A stretch of 64,000 nucleotides of DNA from Phycisphaerales bacterium UBA1845 (GTDB taxonomy: Bacteria; Planctomycetota; Phycisphaerae; UBA1845): positions 1 through 64,000 of the forward strand of contig DDIR01000143.1 of assembly GCA_002338715.1 (NCBI GenBank), in the 5' to 3' direction. Numbering within the stretch: the first letter of the stretch is position 1; each line of letters starts with the position of its first letter. The notes beneath the pieces are model-generated. The model searched no databases, was not told where the DNA came from, and saw only the letters and a list, made by a program, of their open reading frames with translations. The position numbers and the translations under genes are program-made. Positions 9,001 to 16,799 of the stretch are shown in pieces.

Positions 9001-11479
9001 ACACGTAGTCGATGACAGCCGTATACTCCGGCGAGTCGATGCCCGAGAACGAATCGTTGCCCGCGTAGACACCCAATTGGTTCAACGTGAATTGCGAGTT
9101 AAACGAGGCACCCGTGATCCAGTTTTGGCCGTCATTGGTGGAGTACTCAAATGTCCAAAGATTTCCCAACCGTTCGAGCCGGACTTTGATGGCGCTGGGC
9201 GTTCCGATGATCACGTAGGCTTGCGTCGAACTTGAACCACCGATGATCGTCTCGGCATACAAGCCCATCTGCCCACCGTTGCTGAACACATCAAAGTAGG
9301 CGTAGTTGTTGGCGTCCTGCTCTGCGACGATACCTTCGATCTGGAACTGGTCGATCACGATCGACTCAAAGCTGACCTCCATCTGGAAGTCCGCGTCCTG
9401 AACATTCTGCATGATGCGCGGAGTCAACCGCCCACCGCCATACATCGAATGCAGGATGCCGGATTCGACGGTGATCGCGGCCTGCGTCCCGGTCATGTTC
9501 AACGAGCTGTTGCCCGTTGGGTTCACGAAGGTCCAGACGTTCGTATCGAGCACGCCACTGCTGAAATCGTCGGAAACCAATCCGGACGAAACACCAGCCG
9601 TCGTGACGAATACCGCGTCAATCGTCTCGGTCGAATTCGCAAACGCATCGGTGGACGATATCTGATAATGGTAAGTCGTTTCCGGCGTCAGGTTCGGCAG
9701 GTTGATCGTGTGATTGAGCACGAGGTTGGGATTGCTGATCACACCGTTTTCATAACCAGCCGTCAGTCCGTGGGCGACGCTGGAGTTGGACAACTCATCC
9801 GTTGTCCAGGTGACCTGGGCGCTCGTCGCGCCCGCCGTCACATTCACGTTGCTGATCACCGGACCGTTGGTGTCGATGCTGTCGGTAAAAACTGCTGTGA
9901 TGTTCATATCACCACTGACGGTCAATTGCGTTGGATTGGTCGTCCCCGACAGGTCGCCCTGCCAACTGACGAACGTCCAGTCGTTGTCCGGTACGGCTTC
10001 CACCCCAACGACATCACCATCCAGATACGTCGGCTGATCGGGCGTCAAGACGATCGAGCCATCACCGGTCGTGTTCGTGGTGATGGTGCGCGGACCGAGC
10101 GTCGTGAACGTGAAGTCCCCGCTCGACACCGACTCCATCGAGGCGTTTTCGCTCGTCACCTGGATGTGATAGAGCGTATTGGGCTGCAAATTGCTCAAGG
10201 TGATGTTGTGCGTGCTGACAAACGAAGGATTGCTTTCGGTTCCCAGCTCATAGCTGCCCGTCGTTCCATACGCGACGGAACTGTCGGACAATTGATTCGT
10301 GGACCACGACACCTGCGCGGAAGTCTGCGATGGGATCACCTGCAAACTCGATATCGCAAGGCTCGAACCAGCCCCCAAGGGCACGACCGACACATCACCG
10401 AACGTCGCGTCGACGTGGTGCGGAATCAGCAGAATGCAACCGTTCTGAAGATCGTCGAGTCCTTGAAAGCCGCTTAGGAACCAGGCTTGAGGTTCGGGCT
10501 GACCCGATTCCCAGACCTTCCCAGCATAGAAGGTGTATCCATCCGGCTGAGTTTCGCAGCGAAATTTCCAGTAATACGTGGTACCCAGTTCGAGCTTCCG
10601 TCCCGTCTGGTCGTATTGGAGGGTTCCGCCATCGCCATGAAGCCCGAAGATCCCGTTGTTGGTGTAGAAGTCGTACCAAAAACTCGCACCCATCGGCAGA
10701 TAGCCGATGTTCGGCTGCCGGCCTTGCCAGTTGCTGTGTCCCTGCCACCGCGTCACGATTCCGATGCCCGGTCCGATGCTTGGGTACCCGAGGTCGAGAT
10801 CGTCGCGCGAATGAACGGTGATCGGGACGGTGATTTCGTAATCGGTCCATCCCAAATCGCCGATCGCCAGAATCCGATCGTATCCCCATTCGAGAACACG
10901 GGCGCCGTTGGAGGAATAATCCCAAAGACCATCGACGACCTGAACCACGTCGGTCAATTCGTTGACGTTGTCCCAGTCGATGTTGTACGGAATCGGCCAG
11001 GTGTTTTGCGGCGTGTAATTGAGCGCGACGGTGACCGTCGTGGTGTTGCCCTGCGAGTCCTCGGCAGTGATGTCGATGATGTTGATGCCGGTGTTGAGGT
11101 TGTTTTGGTTGATGTCGATGTTGAAGTCGCCATCGTTCTGCAAACGATACGTATCCGGTCCGATTGAAAGCGGAAGATCAGGCCCGTCGTTGATCGTGTA
11201 CCAAAGAGAGTCGACAAAGGTGTCGTCGGAAACACGACCGAGGATGTTGTAGATCGCTTGCGGAACACCGGGATTGCCGTAATTCTGGAAGAGCCCTTCC
11301 CACACATCGATCTCGGGGTCACCGGGTGCGGCTTGCGCGGGCGACCAGGCAATCAACGAAGCCACGACGATCATCAGGATCGGCGTTGAGAAGTGCGCTG
11401 TACCACGTGCTCTCGTGGACTGCGGGCGCGCACTCCACTTGGACAATCCCTTTGCGGATGAACGATTGACCCACCCCAT
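6044..11479 (-). CDS. Giant exported Cys-rich repeat protein with fibronectin-like and dockerin-like domains
   Basis: 1,811 residues from ATG 11479, which has AGGGGAG seven bases upstream; the longer frame to 11572 lacks this. Residues 1-50 look like a signal peptide with a long basic n-region and a cut after SPAQA. About 51-420 hold beta-rich segments. Two fibronectin-III-like domains follow (TSAQVSWSTNQLSDSSVAYG and TSAQVTWTTDELSNSSVAHG) around an InlB/listeria-type repeat, then a concanavalin-like domain (SDDFSSGVLDTNVWTF). Residues 847-1710 are sixteen 54-residue 8-Cys repeats. A thrombospondin-3-like stretch and two dockerin-like calcium loops (DYDHDGDVDVDD, DADGDIDLFD) end it. No enzyme motif was recognised; probably an extracellular structural or adhesive protein rich in disulfides. 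Confidence 0.85.
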   Translation of the reverse strand: MGWVNRSSAKGLSKWSARPQSTRARGTAHFSTPILMIVVASLIAWSPAQAAPGDPEIDVWEGLFQNYGNPGVPQAIYNILGRVSDDTFVDSLWYTINDGPDLPLSIGPDTYRLQNDGDFNIDINQNNLNTGINIIDITAEDSQGNTTTVTVALNYTPQNTWPIPYNIDWDNVNELTDVVQVVDGLWDYSSNGARVLEWGYDRILAIGDLGWTDYEITVPITVHSRDDLDLGYPSIGPGIGIVTRWQGHSNWQGRQPNIGYLPMGASFWYDFYTNNGIFGLHGDGGTLQYDQTGRKLELGTTYYWKFRCETQPDGYTFYAGKVWESGQPEPQAWFLSGFQGLDDLQNGCILLIPHHVDATFGDVSVVPLGAGSSLAISSLQVIPSQTSAQVSWSTNQLSDSSVAYGTTGSYELGTESNPSFVSTHNITLSNLQPNTLYHIQVTSENASMESVSSGDFTFTTLGPRTITTNTTGDGSIVLTPDQPTYLDGDVVGVEAVPDNDWTFVSWQGDLSGTTNPTQLTVSGDMNITAVFTDSIDTNGPVISNVNVTAGATSAQVTWTTDELSNSSVAHGLTAGYENGVISNPNLVLNHTINLPNLTPETTYHYQISSTDAFANSTETIDAVFVTTAGVSSGLVSDDFSSGVLDTNVWTFVNPTGNSSLNMTGTQAAITVESGILHSMYGGGRLTPRIMQNVQDADFQMEVSFESIVIDQFQIEGIVAEQDANNYAYFDVFSNGGQMGLYAETIIGGSSSTQAYVIIGTPSAIKVRLERLGNLWTFEYSTNDGQNWITGASFNSQFTLNQLGVYAGNDSFSGIDSPEYTAVIDYVFNLASPIDPEDGGDLCAGVDCSGLDGDCTVGVCNPSNGVCEAQAANNGNSCSDGDPCTVNDTCSAGVCVGSAKNCTGLDSACTVGVCNAGTGECEAQPANDHTLCDDGDLCTVSDFCTNGVCAGVAVDCSGFDSDCTVGVCNNSNGLCEASASNEGGACSDGDLCSSGDACSNGLCVGEAVDCSGLDSDCTVGSCNALTGECEAVPANEGGACDDGVNCTTGDACSNGLCIAEAIDCSGLDDACNVGVCNEEQGTCEPSPVNESGTCDDLDPCTVNDACTNGTCAGVAKDCSALDGPCTVGVCNGSTGACEAQPANEGVLCDDGDLCTVSDFCTNGVCEGVSVDCTSLDGECSTGVCNPTTGSCEAAAINEGLGCDDGDLCTSDDVCVAGACEGASVDCSSLDDECLAGACNPSTGECEAVAVNEDGLCNDGDLCTISDACSNGVCMGAAVDCSGLDDTCVVGACNPSTGSCETQPTNEGGACDDGVNCTINDACANGVCESEPLDCSGLDDACNIGTCNEALGTCEAAPFNEGGTCDDLDPCTENDTCAGGTCAGTPKDCSGLDSTCTVGVCNGTTGDCEAQPINEGNTCDDGDLCTVLDACTNGVCAGVAQDCSGLTDDCNVGVCNPGTGNCEAEPANEGGGCDDGDLCTTLDACTNGVCSGITLDCSSLDDQCMQGACNPSTGQCESIAASEGGSCSDGDLCTTNDVCTNGVCEGAFVDCSGLDDACNMGVCVSSTGFCEQVAVNDAGGCDDGDLCTENDSCSGGVCQGSAVDCSGLDGACQTGVCDGGTGNCVAELAENGTTCNDGNLCTSDDECFNGSCGGVAVDCSGLDDDCNVGSCNSGTGNCEAVAANEGQFCDDGIDCTFDEACSSGECVGTLEDCDGDGECDGDDNCPFVANPLQEDADFDGFGDACDGLFDYDHDGDVDVDDLSEFAACITGAGFDASLVCQESFDSDADGDIDLFDWAVFQTSFTGPTAITCP
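6350..8941 (-). repeat. Sixteen tandem 162-bp (54-residue) coding repeats
   Basis: 2,592 bases equal exactly 16 x 162, with no indel. Each unit encodes about C-SGLD-x2-C-x4-C-x6-C-x10-C-x5-C-x5-C-x4-C, eight cysteines per unit. There is a higher-order pattern. Units 1, 5 and 10 carry DPCT and a Lys near the end; units 2, 6 and 11 share CTVGVCN and CEAQP; units 4 and 9 share DDGVNCT. This suggests block duplication of about five units. Third-position divergence between units is high, so the array looks old and under protein-level selection. Confidence 0.92.
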
Positions 11480-11916
11480 TGATGCTCCCCTACCTCGTCG
11501 TGTTGACTCGACCGTGATATCGACGAAGTGATTTGACCCATTCACCACACACACCGGAATAAATCCCGCCAATTTGGTGTGCGCAGTTCCCCCGTTTCGA
11601 CTCCCCCTGCCCCATTATTGGCCCCCATCCTGCGAAAGACCAGTCGCCGACCACTTTTTCAGTTCGCAATCAACTCAGACGTCGATGCGATCCGAATTGA
11701 TCGTCGCTGGGGGCTCAAGATCGCCGCCCTGCCCAATCGAAATCATTATAACTAATGGAGTAAATGAACCAAGATTTGAGCAAACCGGTCCACTTTGGGG
11801 CGACATTCGGTCCATTTGAGGTCCGCTAACGCCAATTTGGGCGAATTCGACGCCAATGATTCCGGACCAGCCCCACGTCCCGACAAACGCCATAGCCAGC
11901 CCGTTGGATCTTCAAT
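11480..11916. other. 437-base gap upstream of the giant repeat gene
   Basis: No credible gene was seen. It holds the probable promoter and leader of the giant gene (see 11745-11772) and lies downstream of the PIG-L stop at 11917. A/T-richer than its neighbours, with repeated GGTCCA-like words around 11787-11830 that may be protein-binding sites, though this is weak. Confidence 0.4.
11745..11772 (-). promoter_or_regulatory. Candidate promoter for the giant repeat gene
   Basis: On the minus strand a perfect TATAAT (11750-11745) lies 16 bases after TTGGTT (11772-11767), which matches the -35 consensus only in part. It would give a leader of about 260 bases before ATG 11479. The -10 match is good; the promoter call is inference. 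Confidence 0.4.
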
Positions 11917-12768
11917 TTAGCGGGGAATGCAGTCGCTTTCGCACACCGAGAAAATCTCGATGTCCTGCGTGCAAGCTGCCAACCATGCCCCATTGGAGAT
12001 GTCGCTCAAGATTGGCCAATCGCATTCGGGCATCAGCCGCTTGACCTGCGACTCGTGTGCCGCGAGGGCAGCCAATTTCCGGTCCCGACACGCCGAGATG
12101 TCGACACAGGCGTTGAATTCCCTTCGCATCCGGATCGGACGCATCAACGCATTGAGGAACGCCCGCAATGTCGACTTGACGATGCGCTCGTCGGAATTCA
12201 CCCAGGGCCAATAATGCCAAAACCACACCGCGTATTCGACCATGCGGGGTGACTGGTGGGTTTTGCGAAGCGCGTCGACGACGAACTGGTACGTCGCCAG
12301 GTGATCGTCCGGACCGTCATAACGCGAGGGAACAAAGACCTCCTCGGGACGGATGCGCTCAAGCCATGCGCCAACCGATGCAACGGCGGACTCCTTGTGT
12401 TCGCCAAGTTTGCCGTCCGGTAAGTCCAGGATGGTAACGCGATCTTCCGCAACGCCCAGGATCGCCGCGGCATTGATCGCCTCACTTCGACGCATCTCGA
12501 TCAGCGCGTCAATCTCCATGTGACCGGCGTGTGAGCGCCGACCGTTCGTCATGAAAACGATGTGAACGTCAGCCCCCTGCTCGATCTTCTTGATGATCGT
12601 CCCCCCACACCCCAGTACTTCGTCATCCTGATGGGGCGCAAAAACGATCGCACGCTTTGAATAGTCGTCCAACCCCGGAAGCCTGCGCATTTGAGCAAGC
12701 AACCGTTGGCGGCGGTGACGGGCGAAGTAACCGGGCGGGCCAAGTTGGCTATGGACGGATAAGCTCAT
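11917..12768 (-). CDS. PIG-L family N-acetylsugar deacetylase
   Basis: 283 residues. Zinc-dependent LmbE/PIG-L deacetylases remove acetyl from GlcNAc-type sugars. The metal motif APHQDDE is at about residues 45-51 (PHxDDE type, with Gln for the usual variable residue), with VFMTNGRRSH and a downstream PSRYDGPDDH that supplies the further metal-binding His region. ATG 12768 overlaps the upstream glycosyltransferase stop by 20 bases, so translation is probably coupled; the longer frame to 12951 lies wholly inside that gene and was not used. It likely modifies the sugar handled by the adjacent glycosyltransferases. Confidence 0.87.
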   Translation of the reverse strand: MSLSVHSQLGPPGYFARHRRQRLLAQMRRLPGLDDYSKRAIVFAPHQDDEVLGCGGTIIKKIEQGADVHIVFMTNGRRSHAGHMEIDALIEMRRSEAINAAAILGVAEDRVTILDLPDGKLGEHKESAVASVGAWLERIRPEEVFVPSRYDGPDDHLATYQFVVDALRKTHQSPRMVEYAVWFWHYWPWVNSDERIVKSTLRAFLNALMRPIRMRREFNACVDISACRDRKLAALAAHESQVKRLMPECDWPILSDISNGAWLAACTQDIEIFSVCESDCIPR

Positions 12769-13999
12769 CGTATCGGTTGCCCACGGTATCCGCGATCGTG
12801 TCCCAAGTGAAGCATTTGAGCACACGCTCGCGCCCCGCCTTCCCCATGTCCTTTCGTTTGGTCGAATCGCCAAGCACCCGGCAGATCGCGTCAGCAAGGT
12901 CAGTCGCCTTGTCCGCCTCGACCAGAAGTCCCGTGACCTCCGGCTCGACAATCTCCGTCATGCCTCCGGTCTTTGCCGCAACCACGCAGGTTCCGCACGC
13001 CATTGCTTCCACCAGGCTCATCCCAAACGCCTCGCTTAGGGACGGATTCACCAGGACGTCAGCCGACCGGTACCGCGCGACCAGTTCCGATTGGGGAAGC
13101 CCACCGATAAACTGCACCCGTCTTGCAGCTTCCGCATTGCAACCCGTCCGTAACCGGCTTGCATAGTCACCGTCGTAGAACCTGGAAAGCGCTTTGATGC
13201 GTTCGTCATCGCTCAGCCCGACGATGAACTCCTTTGGGGCTGAACCATCGGGACCGACCAATTCCAATACTGCATTCGGCATGCGGCGGGCGATTTCTTC
13301 AAATGCCTCGACCAAAACATGGACGCCCTTTTCCGGCGACAACCGCCCCACGAAGAGGATTCGCCCACTATCGGACTGAGACGCGACGGCTTCTGCTGGC
13401 GGTGATGGCGAAAACGCCTCCGCATTGACGCCGTTGTGAACGCAGAAACATTTGTTTCCGGCGCTGGGGTGCTTTTGGATGATGCGATCGACCAGGTATT
13501 GGCTGCATGCAAAGACCGCATCGACAGCGGCCAGGCACCTGGCCACCAAGCCCTCATCCAATTGCGACAGCCATTCGCAGTGCATGTGTACGCAAATCTT
13601 TGCCTTTGGCACGGCCCGGCGAATGATCGAAGCGTATTGGGCAAAGTTGTGGATATGAACGATATCGACAGGATGCGCCTTCAGCGACGCGGCGACCTGC
13701 GCGATGTACGAGCGATAATAGAGGCGCGAGGCAAAGAATGGCTTCCGCGCCGACCAGACCACCGGAAGCCGCCGCAGCAACTTGTGCTCAAACGGGTCGA
13801 CTTCAGTTTCGATGCGCCGAACGGTGAGGTTACCGTCCGATTGCGTCGCCGCCTGCTTCGAACCTCGTCGCGCATAGATCGCGATATCGTGGGACGTTGG
13901 CAGACGACTGGCTACTTCGTACGTCCAGATGGGAAGTGAACCCGACAACGCCGACAGGTCCATCATGTCCCAAGGGTGATTGATGAAGGCGACCTTCAT
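12749..13999 (-). CDS. Glycosyltransferase family 4
   Basis: About 416 residues, GT-B fold retaining glycosyltransferase. N-terminal acceptor domain starts MKVAFINHPWD. The donor domain has ILFVGRLSPEKGVHVLVEAF and the ExFGxxxxEA motif SEAFGMSLVEAMACG, with the two Glu of the E-x7-E nucleotide-sugar site. ATG 13999 shares an ATGA overlap with the upstream GT2 stop, supporting this start over the longer frame to 14230. Cytoplasmic or membrane-peripheral; donor sugar unknown. Confidence 0.9.
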   Translation of the reverse strand: MKVAFINHPWDMMDLSALSGSLPIWTYEVASRLPTSHDIAIYARRGSKQAATQSDGNLTVRRIETEVDPFEHKLLRRLPVVWSARKPFFASRLYYRSYIAQVAASLKAHPVDIVHIHNFAQYASIIRRAVPKAKICVHMHCEWLSQLDEGLVARCLAAVDAVFACSQYLVDRIIQKHPSAGNKCFCVHNGVNAEAFSPSPPAEAVASQSDSGRILFVGRLSPEKGVHVLVEAFEEIARRMPNAVLELVGPDGSAPKEFIVGLSDDERIKALSRFYDGDYASRLRTGCNAEAARRVQFIGGLPQSELVARYRSADVLVNPSLSEAFGMSLVEAMACGTCVVAAKTGGMTEIVEPEVTGLLVEADKATDLADAICRVLGDSTKRKDMGKAGRERVLKCFTWDTIADTVGNRYDELIRP

Positions 14000-15000
14000 C
14001 GGTCGGCAGATCCCCCGCCCGAGGATGACGCCGAGGAAACCGCCGATGGCGACTTTGAAATCACCACCTTGCGACGGCGTCGCATGCGCCATGCGCCAAC
14101 AATATCGCGCACGAACTTGCGGCGATAAGAGAACGCCGACCGCATGAGGTACAACTGACACATGAACCGCTGCCAGATCGACGTGGGTGTACCAGCGATG
14201 GCGCGGAAGTATTCCCAAAACATTCGGCAAGTGGGAAAGATAATCCGCCCTGAGCGCTTCGTATCAAACCAGTCCGAATAAGCGTAGCGGTCTTTCATCG
14301 CCTGCATCGACTGACCGGGATGCTCGCGCGGGAAGAACAATTCCTCGGGCACTTCATGAAACCGCCCAAAGAGCGATAGACGCGCGAGCAGCACACCATC
14401 ACCGTGCGGATAGTTGCCGATCAACTCGGTGTTTTGCAACGCACTCATCCGGTACAAACCGAATACTTCATAACATTTGTAACCGACGTACCCGCGTACG
14501 ATTTCCGAATATCGGACATGCGGTTTGGGCGAATCCGTTTTCAGGTGAATTCCATAAGGCTCCTGTTTTTCTCCGCGATCATTGATGACCCGCGGTCGTG
14601 GGCAGACGAGCACGACAGATTCATCTTTGTCCAGCACATCGACACACGCCTGGAGAAACTCCGGTGCGCAAAGATCGTCGTGGGCTGCCCACTTGAAGTA
14701 TTCGCCATTCGCCAACTGCACGGTCCGATTAAAATTCCATGCGGCGCCGTGGTTGATGTCGGTTCGATAGTAACGAATCCGCCGATCGCGCTCGGCGTAG
14801 CGCCGGCAAATCTGCATGGTCGAATCGGTCGAACCGTTATCGGAAATGATGACTTCAAATTCACGGTAGGTCTGAGCGAGCAGTGAATCGAGACATCGCT
14901 CCAAAAAGCGTTCACCGTTGTATACCGGCACGCCGATGCTGACTTTGGGCGATGGTCGTTGTGGGTGATGCATGGACTCGAATTGCTGAGACTCAGACAT
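13996..15000 (-). CDS. Glycosyltransferase family 2
   Basis: About 334 residues, GT-A fold inverting transferase. VSIGVPVYNGERFLERCLDS begins the nucleotide-binding half, followed by DNGSTDST and the metal-binding AHDD (DxD-equivalent). The C-terminal half is basic and could sit at the membrane. ATG 15000 was chosen; an in-frame TTG at 15039, 12 bases after the upstream stop, is possible. It is the second gene of a four-gene minus-strand group of two GT4s, one GT2 and a deacetylase. Confidence 0.87.
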   Translation of the reverse strand: MSESQQFESMHHPQRPSPKVSIGVPVYNGERFLERCLDSLLAQTYREFEVIISDNGSTDSTMQICRRYAERDRRIRYYRTDINHGAAWNFNRTVQLANGEYFKWAAHDDLCAPEFLQACVDVLDKDESVVLVCPRPRVINDRGEKQEPYGIHLKTDSPKPHVRYSEIVRGYVGYKCYEVFGLYRMSALQNTELIGNYPHGDGVLLARLSLFGRFHEVPEELFFPREHPGQSMQAMKDRYAYSDWFDTKRSGRIIFPTCRMFWEYFRAIAGTPTSIWQRFMCQLYLMRSAFSYRRKFVRDIVGAWRMRRRRKVVISKSPSAVSSASSSGGGSADR

Positions 15001-15051
15001 TGGATACAAACCGTAACCTTCCGGCAACCGGGCACTCAAGCCACTCGCCGG

Positions 15052-16164
15052 TCATGACCCCATAACCTCACGCATCGCCTTCGCCATGCGTGCCTGGGTA
15101 ACTTCCCAAGTGTACTCCGCGGAAACGCGATCGCGCGCCCGCTTACCCATCATAGCGCAAAGTTTTGAATTCGCGACAAGATTTTCCAGTGCGTCCGCCA
15201 GACCGGGTATGTCGTGGGGTTCGACAAGAAACCCCGTCTCGCCGTTGACCACGAAGTCCCGGGGGGCTCCGAGGTTCAGCGCGACGACCGGTAATCCCGC
15301 ATTCATCGCTTCAAGGTAGACCAGACCGAACGGTTCCCGCAAGCTGGGCATGCAGAAACAGCAGGCGTCGGACATCAATTCTCCGACCCGCTCAATCGGG
15401 ACGACCCCGAGAACCTGAACGCCGGGGACCTTCACCTCCGGTTCGCATCCCACCACGATCAGATTCGCATCCGGATGCTTTTCCCGGACTCGGGCGAAGG
15501 CCTCGACAAGTTGCGGACCCCCTTTGCGTTCCCAATCCAACCCCACGAACAGGATCTTCTTGGAATGTTCCACCGAGTCAAAGTTGACGTCGGCCCGGCG
15601 GGCGTTGAAACCGGCACCGACCAGGCGGACGCGCTCCTTGGGAATATGATAGAACTCAACCAGCGAATCGCCGACATGGGTGCTCATCGTGAATACAAGC
15701 GCCGCCTTCTCGATCAAAGCCCGTTCCATGGGCAACCAATCGCGCCAACGGTCTATCGCGGCTTGACCGTCCGGATAGTAATTGTTCGTGAGGATCGCAT
15801 GGTCCGTGTAGATAAAGTTGGGCCTGTCGGTCGGTGGAGCGGGCATCAACGTTTGAAGCGTCAATGTGCAGTCGAACGAACGACCACGAACGGCCTCGCC
15901 CACGACCTGCTCCAACCGGGTGAGGTTGGTACGCGAACGCAATGCGATCTGCCGATAACTGCGCCGCGCTTCCTTGAACCCCATCGACATGCTGGCTTTG
16001 ACCAATTCGGGGAGCGCCTTGAGTTTGTCCGACGTGTTATCGAAATAGCCGTCATCGAGATCGCAGCTTTCGATCACATCGTCGGGCGACTTGGCCTTCC
16101 ACGCCTCCATGAGTGCGCGACTGACGCCCGAAAACAACCCGCGTTGAAGTTTGAGTATTCTCAT
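15052..16164 (-). CDS. Glycosyltransferase family 4
   Basis: 370 residues. The donor-binding half has KKILFVGLDWERKGGPQLVE and REPFGLVYLEAMNAGLPVVA, the E-x7-E type motif. The N-terminal acceptor domain is divergent and lacks the usual glycine-rich first loop. It starts at ATG 16164 without a strong ribosome-binding site and is the first gene of the group, facing away from the lipoprotein gene at 16800. Substrate unknown. Confidence 0.87.
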   Translation of the reverse strand: MRILKLQRGLFSGVSRALMEAWKAKSPDDVIESCDLDDGYFDNTSDKLKALPELVKASMSMGFKEARRSYRQIALRSRTNLTRLEQVVGEAVRGRSFDCTLTLQTLMPAPPTDRPNFIYTDHAILTNNYYPDGQAAIDRWRDWLPMERALIEKAALVFTMSTHVGDSLVEFYHIPKERVRLVGAGFNARRADVNFDSVEHSKKILFVGLDWERKGGPQLVEAFARVREKHPDANLIVVGCEPEVKVPGVQVLGVVPIERVGELMSDACCFCMPSLREPFGLVYLEAMNAGLPVVALNLGAPRDFVVNGETGFLVEPHDIPGLADALENLVANSKLCAMMGKRARDRVSAEYTWEVTQARMAKAMREVMGS

Positions 16165-16671
16165 TGAGTCTGATCATCTGCACTCAGCAGCGCATCGCAA
16201 TCGAAAGCACGTTGGCGTTCAATCATCGCCCCACAAACGCCCATTGGGTAAGCACATTAGACGTTATTTTTGAATCAACGGCATCTCGCTTCCTGGATGA
16301 AGGGTATTCGTTCAATACGCTTTGACATAGCGCAATGTGACAAGACCCTTCAAACCATTTGTCAAACACATCAACAACCAACAACTTTCAAAACATGAAA
16401 CAAGCAACCTCAACCCATGTTCTTGACGGGGAATGTCGCTGAGAACATGTGAGATTCGCGGCGACTTGAATCAAGCGAAATCGTAATCGTGCCACCAAGT
16501 CTTTACGAACTTATTTGCTTGGTTTTCGGCCACAGAAATTGGGGCGAAATAGTCGCAAATTCGCAAACGCTGACACCCCCAAGGTTTATTGGTCTTCGGA
16601 AAATCTCCGGCAGTTTTTGCCGCACATTATCGGCGCAAATCACCCGTCAACCCAATCTGAAGGTTCGTGAT

Positions 16672-16706
16672 CAAGGTTGACACCTTGCTCTATTCAATCA
16701 GTGAAT
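16672..16706 (+). promoter_or_regulatory. Candidate -35 embedded in an operator-like inverted repeat
   Basis: CAAGGT-TGAC-ACCTTG (16672-16687) is a perfect 6-bp inverted repeat whose centre holds TTGACA (16677-16682). A second inverted repeat, ATTCA-ATCAG-TGAAT, covers 16692-16706. The best -10 at about 18 bases spacing, GTGAAT, is poor, so an activator- or repressor-controlled promoter for the lipoprotein gene is possible but unproven. Confidence 0.35.
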
Positions 16707-16757
16707 CGTACGGTTGCTGGAAGTTAGGGGAAAGAGTCACGCCGACGCTGTACCAGA

Positions 16758-16771
16758 CGCGGTTAACCGCG
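16758..16771. promoter_or_regulatory. 14-bp perfect palindrome before the lipoprotein gene
   Basis: CGCGGTTAACCGCG lies 29 bases before ATG 16800 and upstream of its AGGAG ribosome-binding site (16789-16793). It could be a dimeric regulator site or an RNA hairpin in the leader. Confidence 0.45.
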
Positions 16772-16799
16772 CCACCCAGCGGCAACCTAGGAGCAAAAC

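Larger units (their letters stand above)
16165..16799. other. 635-base divergent intergenic region
   Basis: No gene seen. It separates a minus-strand GT4 from a plus-strand lipoprotein gene, so it should hold two promoters. The plus-strand side contains a consensus TTGACA inside an inverted repeat (16672-16687), a second ATTCA/TGAAT inverted repeat (16692-16706) and a 14-bp palindrome (16758-16771). A TTGACA at 16322-16327 has no matching -10. No clear promoter was found for the GT4 side. Confidence 0.5.

Noticed and set aside
16322..16327. TTGACA as promoter for the lipoprotein gene
   Set aside because: No -10 box at 16-18 bases and more than 450 bases from the start.
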